A stretch of DNA of 64,000 nt from Tubulanus polymorphus (GCF_964204645.1 NC_134029.1:17316450-17380449); one strand, 5' to 3'. Positions 33,331 through 45,841 are shown, counted from the first letter of the stretch. Numbers and translations: made by a program. Notes: generated by a model from the sequence alone, not told the origin.

Positions 33331-34636
33331 CGGCAGAGAATCCAAACTGCACAAAGTGTTGAGGATTTTATGTATTCTGAAATGTTCATATATAATGTAT
33401 TATTCACAGTTGTAACTCCGTTATACGTTGACAAATTTTCTGTAACATATTTCAATGACTGACCATTACTGAACATACTATAAGTAGCAAAACTGGAAAA
33501 TAAAATGTATTGTGTATCAATTCTATGAGTTTGTGCTTTTAGTATCGTATCCAGTTAGCCATACTGGCCACCAGCCTAAAGGCTGGCTGCTTATGTCGAC
33601 AAGCAACGCGACGCCTAGGTTAACAGCACACAAAGAAGACACACAGTTTAACAAGTACACGGCCACACGGCCACAGAACAAGGCCAAACCGTGAACCACC
33701 ACAACCGTAAAAGCACGACCGATAGCGAGGAAAACCTAAGCCAAACGACTTCTTCCGTCTGTCCGCAGCGCCACGTAGTGAGAATAGATGACTAATGATA
33801 CTTCATTTTCAACAAAGCGTTATCGCTAGGCGACATCCAATTTGTCTGAATGTGCAAAAGCCAAGCACGGGCGAACAACAAACAAGAAATGGATTGTGTT
33901 TCGGCCTTCGATGTTTCATCACAGACCAGTCCACGGCAAAGCAGTAAAAGTGACGCCAAGGTGATACAAAGCTACACTCGTGACCACCTGATACTCCGTC
34001 GTGAGATACTCCGATGCATATAATCAGGAGCGGATCACCCCACCTCCGTACCTCCCTACACCATCCATACGGATAGGAGAATTAGTAATTGTAGCCTGAC
34101 CAGTATCACGTGATAATGATATGGCGGCGATTTTGATCAGTTATGAAAGGTGATTGGAAGTTCCTGATAACTTAAAAATCAGCTTTCAATTGCCTAATTT
34201 GTTTATGTTATACATAATAACCCTGTGAACGATTTCATCAGACATGCCAACGCCTTGTTGTTTTAGGAAAACAGTTGACTTATACGATTGAATGATGGCA
34301 AAGTTAAATTGATGCAATGTAAAATACACAAAATGCACTTACATAGATATTGCATATCCAACAGAGATGATATTGTAGGTTTTGTGGCTGTTTTGTGGTG
34401 TCAGTGTGTCACCTATATGGCTGTTGTGTAAACACATATTTAGCAGCCTTTCAAAAAATCGCGCAATACATTCAATCCTATTGATATGCTGAAAGCTTAT
34501 GCGCGGTAAATGCAAATATATCTATCGTGTTTATGGAGGAGGTGAGTGATTTAAACAAATTCGGTGGTAACAATGGCAAAAAGCATTTTATTTCAGCCGT
34601 ATTGCGGTTGCAGTTACATTGGCATCTAGATTCAGC

Positions 34637-35082
34637 ATGACGGTCATCAACGATACGGAGAATGTTGACATAGGAGAACATATCTCACTGTCCGGCGTCC
34701 GAAATGTTTTCGGAGGAAAGTCCATGAGCAGAAGGTATGGTTATCTGTAAATCGAATCTAAAGAAATAAATGATAATTGTAAACTTAATGTAATAAAAAC
34801 GTTTAAATGGTTCTCGTTTTCGCTAGAAAATGTATCGCAATTAACATTCAGATTGCTATTTAGTTTCGCTACATAAGAAACTGTTTTTCATTTGTTTTCT
34901 ATTGCCGTATTCAGATTGCTGTGGATCACATCTTTGATAGCGGCAACTGGACTTCTGATTTTTATGATTTATGGTCGAGTAACTCAGTATCTCCTGCGAG
35001 AAAAAGTTACGAACGTGAACCTTGTTGAAAGAACGTCTGCCAATTTACCCGCCGTTACTCTTTGTAACTAGAACAAATACAC
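34637..35082 (+). CDS. DEG/ENaC-family channel, exons 1-2 (N-terminus and TM1), in-frame TAG
   Basis: Exon 1 is 34637-34734 and exon 2 is 34915-35082, with GT/AG borders and matching phase. Exon 1 encodes the cytoplasmic N-terminus. Exon 2 encodes TM1 (LLWITSLIAATGLLIFMIYG) and the start of the ectodomain, including the family hallmark LPAVTLCN. TAG at 35069-35071 lies directly after this block, 11 bases before the donor. Either the gene is disrupted in this haplotype or the exon really ends elsewhere. The next exons are probably at 63450-63889. Confidence 0.75.
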
Positions 35083-35699
35083 GTAAGCTCACAATCATGA
35101 ATGTTGTAAACATAATCTTTTGTCAGAATCAGGATTTCAAAAAAATCGTAAGAAGAAAGTATCGGGAATCAGATTATATATATATATCACATCATGTTTC
35201 TTGTTACTAACCAAATACCTATATAAACTAACCCCCGATTATGTTAAATAGTCATTTTATCACTATACATCATCGACGACTCATTAAATCTCTACAATAC
35301 GCATATACTCGACTCTTACGTTCGTTCCTGGCTCTATACTCCTGGCTAGTTACCCCACATTGGAAATCGCCACCAACCGAGGATCTTCCAACCTAACACA
35401 TCATTTAAATTTGATAGTGACAATTACAACAAAGAAACCATACTCAAAGAAATTATATTCATGTATATTAGCAATAAATCGAACAAAAGGACACATACAC
35501 CCGGCAGAAGAATAATGATCATTCGGAGTAACGATCATTCATATATCCATAACTTACTTACAGTTCAATCCAATCATGTTAACCTAACTATAAGTGGTTC
35601 GCCATGGATCGCGACTTGGTCGACGTCGTCAGTACAATGCCGAATCCAGCATTATCTTGTTTTTTTTTATTTCAATAAAACAGAAAATTCGTGCAAATA
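35083..35699. other. intron sequence of the DEG/ENaC gene
   Basis: No recognised feature. A (TA)n run is at 35178-35190. The 79-codon ORF at 35461 has no domain signal. Confidence 0.45.
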
Positions 35700-35965
35700 G
35701 TAATTTTGTGTAATTGACTGTAACTTGTTCATGTTTTGAGATAAAATGTAGAATTTTTTATGAAAGATAGAATTTTATCTGAGGATTTTGTTGATACTAC
35801 ATTGGCAAAAATATCTTCATAGAAACGCGCGTGGCCACCGGTTGAGTCAAGCGCAAAGCACACGCTAGTGGTTGACCGTCTATTTTTTTGCATGCGCGTA
35901 TTACACTATTTTCATGGCAATTATCTTAATTTTAAAGATTTCTGGGGATTAGAATCAGATACTTA
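35700..35965. repeat. interspersed repeat, copy 1
   Basis: About 240 bp, including ATATCTTCATAGAAACGCGC and GTGGCCACCGG, recur in inverted orientation at 56040-56285. The two copies bracket the LINE and Polinton C. Relative to copy 2 an extra stretch lies near 35850. Confidence 0.75.
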
Positions 35966-36110
35966 GCATAGGGATTGGACCTAGTCCAGAAAAAAATAGA
36001 TAGATAGATAAATATTTTATTGTCCACAAAAAAATTTGCATTGACAAAATCTGTTTCAAATGTTAGTGCATGATATCATTACTTGTGTTATAAATGGCAA
36101 GAAGGGATTT

Positions 36111-36114
36111 AGCA

Positions 36115-36153
<39 letters not shown>

Positions 36154-36187
36154 GCAGCAGCAGCAGCAGCAGCAGCAGCGGCATCAG
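36111..36187. repeat. (AGC)n trinucleotide repeat
   Basis: About 25 AGC units with a few interruptions (AAC, GGC, ATC). The + frame reads poly-serine and others poly-Gln or poly-Ala, but no gene around it is supported. Confidence 0.9.
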
Positions 36188-38128
36188 CCGCACCGGCGAT
36201 GGGCAGTTTTACATCAATTTTACACATGAACAAAATTCTAATTCAAAGGTTATCATAAGCAACTGGTCACTAATTACCTTCGTTGGACTGGCCCCAGTTA
36301 AATACAGGCATAAGCCCCTCAGTCAGAGAGTAACCACATGTAGGATAAATTATCTATCGTCAACCTGACGTATGACATAGTTTGCTTAAATAACATAATA
36401 GGGATGTATTCCGGGTTTCGAATAGTTTTTTTTTAGATTTTCAAGGGTTGGGATATGAAAAATGTTACGCGGGAGTTGGCGATCTCTTGCTTCCGCATAT
36501 GCAGAGCATTCTGGCAGGGCATGGCGTTCATCGCCTAAGATTTGCATATTGCACTGGTCACATAACCTATCTTCCCTTAAAATTCTTCGCCTGCGCGACC
36601 TACTTTGATGGGTAAACTGTGGTTACTGCATCTAAAGCGAGCTAGGATAATGCGAAAATTAGTCGGAATGTTGGTTAAGTAGAATTCTTGCTCAAAGTTG
36701 GTTTTTAAGTATTGGTAAGTCGCTGCCTTTGGGGAGTTGATACAATTAAGTCGCGATTTTTTTAATAAACTGGTCTTTTAATCTAAGTCTTACCGACTGG
36801 TAAATAAATTCTGGACTAGGTATATTATGATTGAGCCAGAATTCGGCCATACCACAATCTTCCATTACACGCTTAATGCTAGACAACCATTTGGAGTCAT
36901 TATACCCTCTCTTGCACCTGTGTACAATGCATAATATATTTTACTAGAGAGAGTTTTGGAGATAAGACTAGCCCAGTATTTCACCATTCTAGCTTTTACT
37001 TCGCATTCCAAAGAGGTTCTTCCAGTCTCGCCATACACCATATAGTTCGGGGTAGAGCGGTTTAGTCTGAGAATGTATTTACAAAAGGTTAGATGGACTT
37101 TTTCCATACTGCTAATATTTTCGAAGCCCCAAATTTCGCAGGCATATAATAAAATCGGCTTTACAAGTGCTTCAACAAGATGGAAAGACGCGTCAATACC
37201 CAAACCTAATTCTTGTGATTTTTTGAAACGTGGAATAGAGCCTTTGAACCAGTCTCAGCTAACGTTTTGCGGCATTTGACAAAAGTACCAGTATAATTAA
37301 ATATAACGCCAAGGTATTTAAAGTGATAGACTATTTCGATTACGCCATTAGCTAAGTGAAAATTGAAATTCCTCCTGGATTTCCCTTTCTCAAAGATGAT
37401 GACTTTAGTTTTATCCGTATTTACGGTCAGTTTCCACATGTTACAGTAGCTAACAAGTGAATGTAAAGCCCTTTGGAGCCCTTCAGCTGAGTCGGATATC
37501 ACAACCGTATCGTCAGCATAAAGTAGAACCAAAAGAGAGAGCCAATTCATTACGTTTTCGTTTGGCAGAAAAAGTGGTTGACATCCTTCCTCGACCATAT
37601 GGCTTTCCAAGTCATTAACAAAATTGAAAAAAAAATTGGCGATAAGTTGTCACCTTGCCTTAATCCTATGAAACTATCAAAAAATTCTGTTTGTTGGCCA
37701 TTTACCCAGATACATGACTTGACCGTTTGACCTTTTGCAGGAAATAGTCTATTAGACATTTCAAAGTAAATATGTGGTCTTGTACTCCCTGATTTTTACG
37801 GAAACCCGCTTGATTTAAATTGAGCAAATTATTCAAATCTAGAAACATTGATAGTCTCTTGTCCAAAATACCTGTGAATAAGACAGCTTAACAAAGAGAT
37901 CCCTCTGTAATTATTTGCAGAATTAGGATTACCTTTCTTTTTAAATATTGGGACTATACACCCATTGATCCAATCACTTGGGATAATGCCGGTTTAATAG
38001 AATTTAATTACAAGATCAGGATTGAGACTAGGTTATGCCGTTTTCAAGAATTCATTTGGCGCACCATCAAGGCCGGCGGATTTATGGTTTTTTAGGCTGT
38101 TAATTGCTTTTCTGACTTCGTCTGAGCT

Positions 38129-38134
38129 AATAGG
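38129..38134. repeat. target-site duplication, left (AATAGG)
   Basis: The six bases before the left terminal repeat of Polinton C are identical to 55630-55635. Six base pairs is the standard Polinton duplication length. Confidence 0.92.
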
Positions 38135-38717
38135 AGTAATAGGGGTAATGGGCTTTCAGGCCAAAGGTCGAAGGGTCGAGCTCATTAAAAAACAAAACAT
38201 TAAAAGTAATTTAAAACTATAATATATTTTCATAACCGTGCGTATTTTATATTATAACTAAATATTTATTCTAAGATATCAATAATTTAAATTTAAAAAG
38301 CATATTGTATTAAATCAATTGGTCGCTCCACTTCGCTACCGCTCCGCTCCGCGACCAATTGATTTATTTACAAGACACAAATTCATATAATCAAATATAT
38401 TTTAATAATGATAACTATTCTATTATTCAACTGAAATACACACGGTTATGAAAATATATGATAGTTTTAAATTACTTTTAATATTTGTTTTTAATGAACT
38501 CGACCATTCAACCTTTAACCTGAAAGCCCATTACCCCTATTACTCTTAAAATAATCATATACATGAATAACATTTAAATTGACAGATTATTCAATATAAA
38601 AGTATATATTTACAACATTATTTCAATATTCATATTTGTGTAGATTTTTAAACATTAAAAGTGTTAGTAAAGTGTGATTGAAATAATACATGATATAAAT
38701 CATTGAACTTCTAAATT
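38135..38717 (+). repeat. left terminal inverted repeat, internally palindromic
   Basis: It matches 55049-55629 in inverted orientation. The outer ~417 bp (38135-38551) is itself an inverted repeat: its left arm starts AGTAATAGGGGTAATGGGCT and its right arm ends CCCATTACCCCTATTACT. At the centre (38318-38364) a GC-rich core, TCCACTTCGCTACCGCTCCG, is flanked by AAATCAATTGGTCGC and its complement. Confidence 0.9.
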
Positions 38718-38746
38718 CATATTTAAAAAAAAAATTTGATATTAAA

Positions 38747-41700
38747 ATGGAAGCAAATAAGTACTACTGTCCAACATGTAATATCAATATAGATAAATCC
38801 CAAAAAGCAAGACACAATAAAACTAAAACACATTTAGAGAATAAATTGAAACTAGAATATGAAGATGATATATTAGAAACTAAATTAGATGAATTAAAGA
38901 ATGAAAAAGAAACATACAAGTGTGATACATGTAATCAATCATTCAGTGATAAAAGATATTATAAAGAACATTTAAAATCTAAAAGCCATATTAGAAATAA
39001 GAATAATGATATTTTAGGTGAAGATTATTTTGATAAAGATAATGTTAAAAAACAGAAGACAATTAAAAGTATAAAAAATAAATTAAACAATAAAAGACCA
39101 TACATGGAAGATGTAAGAAATTATATTAATTCATTAGATAATAAAAAAGATATAGAGATAACCGAAGCATTTAAAAGTGATATTGGTCCAGCAGCTATCG
39201 AGTTTAAATGTCATAAAGGAAAAACATTAGAAGAAAATAAAAAACATTTAGAAAATATGAAAGAAATAATAAAAATAATAACTGATGTTGAATATCCTAA
39301 AATAAGTATTTCATCAAAAGTTAAATTCATAAAATCTGAAGATAAACCAATATATAATATAAATTCTCATTCACAACATATTATATCTAAACAACATGTA
39401 GATGATAAATTAGATAAATGTTATAATGAAGTAAAAACTAAAATAGAAGAGAAATATTTTGAAGGATCTGGTTTAATATTTGATGAAATAATATTTATGA
39501 CTTAACATGTTTATAACACAAAATATAATAAGTTAACTAAATCGAAACCAATTGATGAAAATAATGTATCATATTATAAAGAACCAGATATTGAAGCATC
39601 AAGTTATATTAAACTACCATTTAAAACTAATGCTGTAATAAATGTACAAAATGAAGATGATAAATGTTTTCTATGGGCTATAATAAGTTGTTTACACCCA
39701 GTTGAAGATTATAATAAACATACTTATAGATTAACAAATTATAAACAATTTGAAAATAATTATAAGATAGATAAGTATCCTGTTATAATTAAAAACATCC
39801 CAAAAATAGAAAGAGATAATAATATAAAGATAAATGTATTTGATTTAATCAAATTACCAAATACAAAAGGTAACAATATAAAAAATTATACATTAGAACC
39901 TTTATACCTATCAAAAGATTATGATTCAAACGATGTTATAGATATACTATATTATGAGAATCATTATATGTAGATTAAACAAATAGATTTATTTTTTAAA
40001 TCAGAAAATGATCACCATAAAATATATCTTTGTAGAAAATGTTTACATAGATTCAGTAATGAAAGTACATTATTAAATCATAAACAATTATGTGAAAATC
40101 ATGATTATTGTAAATTAGTTTTACCAAATGAAAAGGATAAAATATTAGAATTCAAAAAATATGATTACAAAAATAAAGTACCATTTGTAATATATGGAGA
40201 TTTTGAATCATTAAATAAAGAACTAACTGATCAAGATAGAAAAGAATTATATTATAAGAGAAAGAAATTAAATTCTAATGAAAATGATTATTCTGAAGAA
40301 CCGCCAATAACAAATACTATTAAAAAGATTCATCAATCAGCTGCTGCTTTTGGGTTATATATTAAATCTGATTATCCAGAACTAATTAAAAGTGAATATT
40401 ATAATTATAGAAATGCAAATGTTATCAATCATTTTTGTGACTTATTAATTGAATATGAAATAAGATCTAGTAAATTATTGAATACAAATATAGAAATTAT
40501 AATGACAGAAGAAGATAAAGAAGCATTTGAGTTTGCAGATAAATGTTATTATTGTGAAAAGATATTTAATTATAAAGATAAAAAAGTATGAGACCATGAT
40601 CAATTGATAAATTTGATTGGAAGAGAAGAATCCTAGATATTGCAGATGATTCAGATACTGGTTACTTCTTTGTTGTAGATTTAGAATATCCTGAAGATAA
40701 AAAATTTAAATCTAGAAATCTAGCTTACTGTCCCGAACATAAAACTGTAACTCATGAAGAATTATCAAATTACCAAAAAAGAATTAAACCTGAAAATCAT
40801 ATTCATACAGAAAAGTTAATGGTAACTCAGGAAGATAAATATAATTATGTAGTACATTATAGAATGTTAAAGTTTTATCTAAAACAAGGAATGGTTCTAA
40901 AAAAAGTACATAGATATATTTCATTTAGTCAATCTAAGTGGTTAGAAAAATATATAGATTTTAACACCAAACAGAGAACTAAAGCTAAAACTGATTTCGA
41001 GAAAGATTTCTTCAAGTTAATGAATAATGCATTCTATGGTAAGACTTGTGAAAATATTAGAAATAGAAATGATCTTGAGTTAGTAAGTAATGGCAAAAGG
41101 ATAAGGCATTTACAATCATATCCTAAATTTATAGGTAACAGAATATTTGATGAAAATTTAGCTGCAGTTAAAATGAGAAGAACATCAATGAAATTTAATA
41201 AACCAATCTATGTTGGCGCATCAGTTTTAGAATTATAAAAATTACTAATGTATGAATTCTATTATAATGTATTACAACCACTTTTTGGAGAAAAACATAT
41301 AGAAATATTATATTTTGATACCGACAGTTGCATATTAAAGATAAAAACTGATAACATAACTGATGATTTAAAAACATTAAAACATCATTTTGATTTTAGT
41401 AACTATCCTAAAGATCATGAATTGTTTAGCAATGATAATAAAAAAGTTCCTGGTAAATTCAAAGATGAATTAGGTGGTGAAGAAATGATTGAATTCATTG
41501 GTATTAGATCTAAAATGGATTCATATAAAACTAAAGAACATGAAGCTAAAAAGTTAAAAGGAATAACCAAAAGTGTAGTAGAAAAGAATATTCATTTCAA
41601 AGATTACATCAATTGTATATTCAATGAAGAAGTTAGAAAACATAAGATGAGATGTTTAAGATCTGAAGATCATGAAATGTTTATTGAAGAAATTGAAAAG

Positions 41701-41826
41701 ATAAGTCTAAACCCATTTGATGATAAAAGATATATTCTGGATGATGGAATTCATACAGTTGCTTATGGTTGTAATTTAGATGAATACTTAAATATAAAAG
41801 AGAAAAAACAAAAGAGAACGAGATAA
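38747..41826 (+). pseudogene. Polinton DNA polymerase B, near full span, with stops and an internal deletion
   Basis: The N-terminus has two C2H2-type fingers (CPTCNINIDKSQKARHNKTK, near residues 8-29, and CDTCNQSF, near 59-80). A region follows with KCFLWAIISCLHPVEDYNKH, then the exonuclease I motif VIYGDFESL near 40200. After ~40600 the frame jumps to KFDWKRRILDIADD; the stretch carrying polymerase motif A is deleted. Motif B (KLMNNAFYGK) and motif C (YFDTDS) follow. Stops: TAA 39503-39505, TAG 39971-39973, TGA 40589-40591, TAA at about 41236-41238. The ATG at 38747 is not in the TAAATG context. Confidence 0.88.
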
Positions 41827-41878
41827 TGAAAAGAATTCTAACGTGTTAATCAAATTTTAATAAAAGTATGTATTATAA

Positions 41879-42205
41879 ATGGAGAGTAAACAAACAGATA
41901 GAATTAAAGATATAACAAATGTAAAATCTGTAGATTATAAATTCAAAAAGTTAACAGAATTAACAATTCATAAGAAATATCTAATTACAAATATTGATAC
42001 AGTTACTAATAACTATGGAGATGAATTAGTTATACACTTAGAATATGAAGGATTAAAAGGAAATACACATAAATTCAGAACATATTTACAGGATAGATTT
42101 CATAGATTATCAAGTGAAGACTTAGAAGAATTATGTTCTGGTGATTTCTATTTCGTATACAAAGGTAAGAATGAAAAAGGGCACCATGAATTAGATTTCG
42201 AATAA
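41879..42205 (+). CDS. 108-aa Polinton protein, function unknown
   Basis: This is the equivalent of the 117-aa protein of copy A, lacking nine residues after position 6. It starts in ATTATAAATG and is otherwise intact. It has no membrane segment or recognised domain. Confidence 0.75.
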   Translation: MESKQTDRIKDITNVKSVDYKFKKLTELTIHKKYLITNIDTVTNNYGDELVIHLEYEGLKGNTHKFRTYLQDRFHRLSSEDLEELCSGDFYFVYKGKNEKGHHELDFE

Positions 42206-42222
42206 GAAAATATGTAAAATAA

Positions 42223-42980
42223 ATGGCGGAATTAAAAGAATACAGAATATTTGTTGATTCAAGAAAACTTACTAATTATAAATCTCATAATTTACTAGTT
42301 CAATTAGATAGAGAATTTAAGAATTGTGTAGATTTAAAATTAGTTAATATAAGTTTATGTAATTATTTTTATAATATAACGGATAAAACTATTGAAGATA
42401 ATACTTTTTTAATTCATATTGGAAATGTAGATAAATGGTTTCATATAATTTTAAAACCAGGATTATATAATTTAGAAACATTAGCTCAAGAAATTAATCG
42501 AAGAGCACGGTTGAAAATTAGAAGAGATGATAAATTTTTGATTAGATTTATAAAAAGTGATAGCACAAATAAAATTAAAATAAAGGTATATGATGAAAGT
42601 CAACATGCATTTATGGTAAAAAACCATTAGCTAAATTGCTAGGAATTGCACCAGATACTGTTACAGGAAACATAGATGGTAATTCAAATATAATACCATT
42701 TACACACTTTTATATTTATTGCAATTTAATCGAGCCTACAAAAACTTTCGAAGCAACTAAAGAAACAATTTGTAGTTCTAGTATACTAAATATTTTACCG
42801 CTAAAAAATGTTAAACAATTTGGAACTCAAATAAATTATAATTTAACAGAATGTGATTTTAAACCTTGCATTCCTAAATTTAATAATTTTAAATTAGAAA
42901 TAAGAAATCATAATGGATATTTAATTAATTTGAATAACTTTCCTGTAATTTATGAATTAGTTATAAGATGTAAAGAGTAA
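42223..42980 (+). CDS. penton-like minor capsid candidate with -1 frameshift
   Basis: The zero frame runs 42223-42630 and the continuation in the -1 frame to 42980. The switch lies on A AAA AAC at 42618-42624, with TAG at 42628-42630. Both parts are free of other stops. The penton assignment rests on KPGLYNLETLAQEI and similar blocks plus context. The stop precedes the next start by 16 bp. Confidence 0.62.
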
Positions 42981-42996
42981 TTTTTTCATTATATAA

Positions 42997-43351
42997 ATGA
43001 ATATAACTGTTGGACCGAGTATATGTTTTGGGTTTGATTTTAAACATGAGAAAGAAATTTAACATTAATGATGTAATTACACATATCAAAAATATTACAT
43101 TTTCTAATGAAACAACATTTGAGTATGAAACAACAATAGATAAAGAAACTTTAAATGTAGAAAAGATTACTAATTTAATTAGAGAATCTTTAAGATTTTA
43201 TGAATTAGATGAAGATTTTATCATAGATGAAATTATATTAGAAATAATAATTGAAATATATACAAATGAAACTAGTAATGAAATAAATGTTGATTTAATC
43301 ATCACTAAGATAAATAAATATTTTGATGATAGTAATTTTTTTGATAAATGA
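42997..43351 (+). pseudogene. NITVG protein with 5-bp deletion
   Basis: The start is in ATATAAATG. Five bases are missing near 43055 relative to copy A, so the opening residues are out of frame with the rest. The downstream frame is open and ends FFDK plus TGA at 43349-43351, directly joined to the next ATG. Confidence 0.7.
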
Positions 43352-43573
43352 ATGAGTGATAATAAGTGGATAATAACTGGATTATATAATGGAGCATTAC
43401 TATCAGTTGGAACTGTTGGTTATTCAATGGTATTAAAAAAAGTATTTAAAATGGGAAGTGTTAATGTTGATAGATTTGATATAAATGATATTTTAAAATT
43501 AACGTTAGCAGTTACTTTATCTAATTTAACTATTGATTATTTAGAAAAACAAAAATATAATCCTCCCATATAA
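43352..43573 (+). CDS. 73-aa membrane protein (MSDNKWI family)
   Basis: The start codon follows the stop of the previous gene without a gap (TGAATG). Two hydrophobic stretches suggest a hairpin membrane protein. It is intact here, separate in B and C, and fused to its neighbour in A. Function is unknown. Confidence 0.7.
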   Translation: MSDNKWIITGLYNGALLSVGTVGYSMVLKKVFKMGSVNVDRFDINDILKLTLAVTLSNLTIDYLEKQKYNPPI

Positions 43574-43597
43574 ATGCATAATTATTTTACTAAATAA

Positions 43598-44020
43598 ATG
43601 GCTTCTGCAGTTATAACTATTATAGGATCGGCAATTGTTAACGCTTTAGCATTTACTGGTGGTGGTTATTTATTTAAACATATTGATAAAAATGGTTCAT
43701 TAACAGAACAAAAAAGACATAACTTAGCATTAGAGAAATACAATAAAGCTGCAGAAGAATATAGAGAAAAGAGACAAAACTATATGGATTATATTAACAA
43801 AGAATTATATGATCAGAAGGTTTCACACAGAGATTTTCAATCAGTTGATGATGCAATGAGTTTATATAACGCAGTAACAAATAAAGAAAAATTAAATCTA
43901 TACAAACCCAAATTATCAGATTATTATACCCCAAGTAAAGAACAACAGAAATATGAAATAATATGGATTTTAGGTGGAACTGTTATTGTTATATTTGTAG
44001 CGTATAAGTTTACTAATTAG
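43598..44020 (+). CDS. 140-aa two-TM Polinton protein
   Basis: Intact and almost identical to 3676-4098: an N-terminal hydrophobic segment, a charged helical middle and a C-terminal TM. The start is in AAATAAATG. A virion membrane role is inferred from layout only. Confidence 0.8.
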   Translation: MASAVITIIGSAIVNALAFTGGGYLFKHIDKNGSLTEQKRHNLALEKYNKAAEEYREKRQNYMDYINKELYDQKVSHRDFQSVDDAMSLYNAVTNKEKLNLYKPKLSDYYTPSKEQQKYEIIWILGGTVIVIFVAYKFTN

Positions 44021-44040
44021 TAATTTTTTTTGCTAAATAA

Positions 44041-44472
44041 ATGGAAGATAAAGTTGATAATATTGATATTATTCCTCATATAAAAAAAGCTAAATTAAAA
44101 ACATATTTAGAAAAACAAATATTAGAATTTGAAAGTGACTTAAAAGTTAAAAAGAAAAAATATTTAAAATCTAAAATTATATATTATTTGATTATAAGTA
44201 GTTCGGTTACAATTAGTTCTGTAATAACATTTCTAGCAATATTTTCACCATTAACACCTTTAGCTATATCAATTGGTGTGTTAGGTTTAAGTTCAAGTGT
44301 TTTAACTGGTATAAGTTCAAAATTAAATATAAAAAGTAATAAAGAAAAAATTAAAACTAATATAAAAGAAATTAATAAATTAAAGAATACACTAGATTAT
44401 ATAATAAGTTTAAATGGCCATATAACAGTTGAAGAACAAGATAAATTATTAAAAGAATTAATAAATTATTAA
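44041..44472 (+). CDS. 143-aa membrane protein
   Basis: The intact version of the gene that has a stop at codon 2 in copy A. It has two adjacent membrane helices (about residues 45-100) and a Lys-rich C-terminal part that may form a coiled coil. The start is in AAATAAATG. Function is unknown. Confidence 0.8.
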   Translation: MEDKVDNIDIIPHIKKAKLKTYLEKQILEFESDLKVKKKKYLKSKIIYYLIISSSVTISSVITFLAIFSPLTPLAISIGVLGLSSSVLTGISSKLNIKSNKEKIKTNIKEINKLKNTLDYIISLNGHITVEEQDKLLKELINY

Positions 44473-44488
44473 TTTTTTTATTATATAA

Positions 44489-45826
44489 ATGGTAGATAGT
44501 TTTCCAAAAGCTTTCCAATATAATAAATCAATTAAATATAATATTCCTGCAATAGATTTTAATAAAGATATTACATATAGAAATGAAGTTTTAAATTCAT
44601 TAATTGATTTATTTATTTATGTTACTGAAAGTAATAATTTTCATGTAAAGATGGAAAATATATTTCATGTGTATACAATTAATTTCAATAATTTAAATGA
44701 GGCAAAACAATGGTTATTAAAATCTAATATGAAGTATTGGCAGAACCAATTAAATTTTGCTGTTTATTGCAACAACATTGTGCAACAACAGGATGTGGAA
44801 TTAGTTGGAATGATCATTTAAACAAACCAAGTTTACCATTGATGTTATCACTTTTTAGATTTCATACTTATTTTCAAATAAAATTAATATTAGATGAATT
44901 AGAATGTCCTTTACCAGGCTCAAAATATTTTAAAGAATTGAATAATAATATTAATTTTTCTAAGTTTTATAAAATATGTAATGAATTTAATATTAATTCA
45001 AATAAAGATTTTAGAGCAAAAATTGGAACAATGCGTGGATTAGGAATATTATATACTAAAGAATTTGGAAAAATAATGACAAATTCAGATATAAGAACAC
45101 TAAATTGGAATGAATTACCAAAATATTATAATAATATACAACAACAAAACAATAATGGTTGGGTTAATTTCATTTTAGAAAATAGTGAAGGTTTTACTAA
45201 AGCTGGAATACAAAGAATAAATCAATCAATTAGAACTTATTTGATATGTATTTTAGGCGCGCAAGTTGAAACAAGATCCCCAATAATTGGAAATGATAAC
45301 ATTTCATTCGATGCGCAGAAACAATTCAAAGTTTTATTTGAAGATTCCATTCATAATGATAAAAATAGATCGATTCCGGAAAACATTGTAAGATATCAAA
45401 ATTATCTAGATAAATCACATATTAGATTAAATTATTGTATAGGCCCTAATCTATTAATTATTTCTAATGATTTAGTACTAAAGATGGGAAACATAATTGG
45501 TTACAATAATCTAATTAAAACTGCAACAATAAATAATTCATTTGGATTAAATGATATAAATAAAAAGATTATTACTGCTCCAAAATTAATGGAAGGTGAA
45601 AAAAAATAAAAAACACATTCAATCAACAGAAACTAAAACTAATAATATTAAATTAAATAATGATTCTAAAATAAAAGATTACAATACATCAGAAAATATA
45701 AAAACTGATAATATTCAACATGATATAATTAAACTAAATGATGATAATAAATCCCATGAAAATACTAAATTAGCTTTAACTTGTATAGGAATTGTAATCG
45801 GAGGAATATTATATTTTAAATTTTAA
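44489..45826 (+). pseudogene. ~440-aa anchored protein, two frameshifts
   Basis: This is the equivalent of 4570-5871. An 11-bp insertion near 44770, which looks like a local duplication of GCAACAACA, and an extra A in the A-run near 45600 break the frame. Parts are open on both sides and the C-terminal anchor is intact. Residues around FNNLNEAKQWLLK and KIMTNSDIRTLNWNELPKYY differ fully from copy A but are shared with copy B. Confidence 0.78.
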
Positions 45827-45841
45827 TTTTTTATTATGTAA

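Larger units (their letters stand above)
31172..34636. other. host non-coding, repeat-rich DNA
   Basis: No gene is recognised. It contains a dispersed repeat pair (32065-32475) and a minisatellite (33100-33330). The stretch before 34637 should include the 5' region of the DEG/ENaC gene. Confidence 0.5.
35995..38134 (-). mobile_element. LINE (non-LTR retrotransposon), 3' part
   Basis: The - strand encodes reverse transcriptase: SSDEVRKAINSLKNHK and SAGLDGAP at 38040-38130, SFIGLRQGDNLSPIFFSILL near 37650, the YADD box in LLYADDTVVISDSAEGL near 37510, and a C-terminal region with LLYACEIWGFENI and NYMVYGETGRTSL near 37000-37150. Several frameshifts show it is dead. The 3' end is a (TAGA)n tail at 35997-36015. 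The 5' part continues beyond the Polinton at 55636. The stretch 36190-36860 is presumably 3' UTR or flanking sequence. Confidence 0.88.

Noticed and set aside
33202-33462. Overlapping ORFs in the 33-kb region
   Set aside because: They arise from a minisatellite without stops. All frames are equally open and no domain is present.
36060-36368. 102-codon ORF with poly-serine
   Set aside because: The ORF exists because the (AGC)n repeat has no stops. There is no supported gene around it.
36865-37759. Possible retrovirus from the YADD reverse transcriptase
   Set aside because: The RT layout, lack of LTRs, gag or protease, and a short-repeat 3' tail fit a non-LTR retrotransposon. The integrase in the window belongs to the Polintons.
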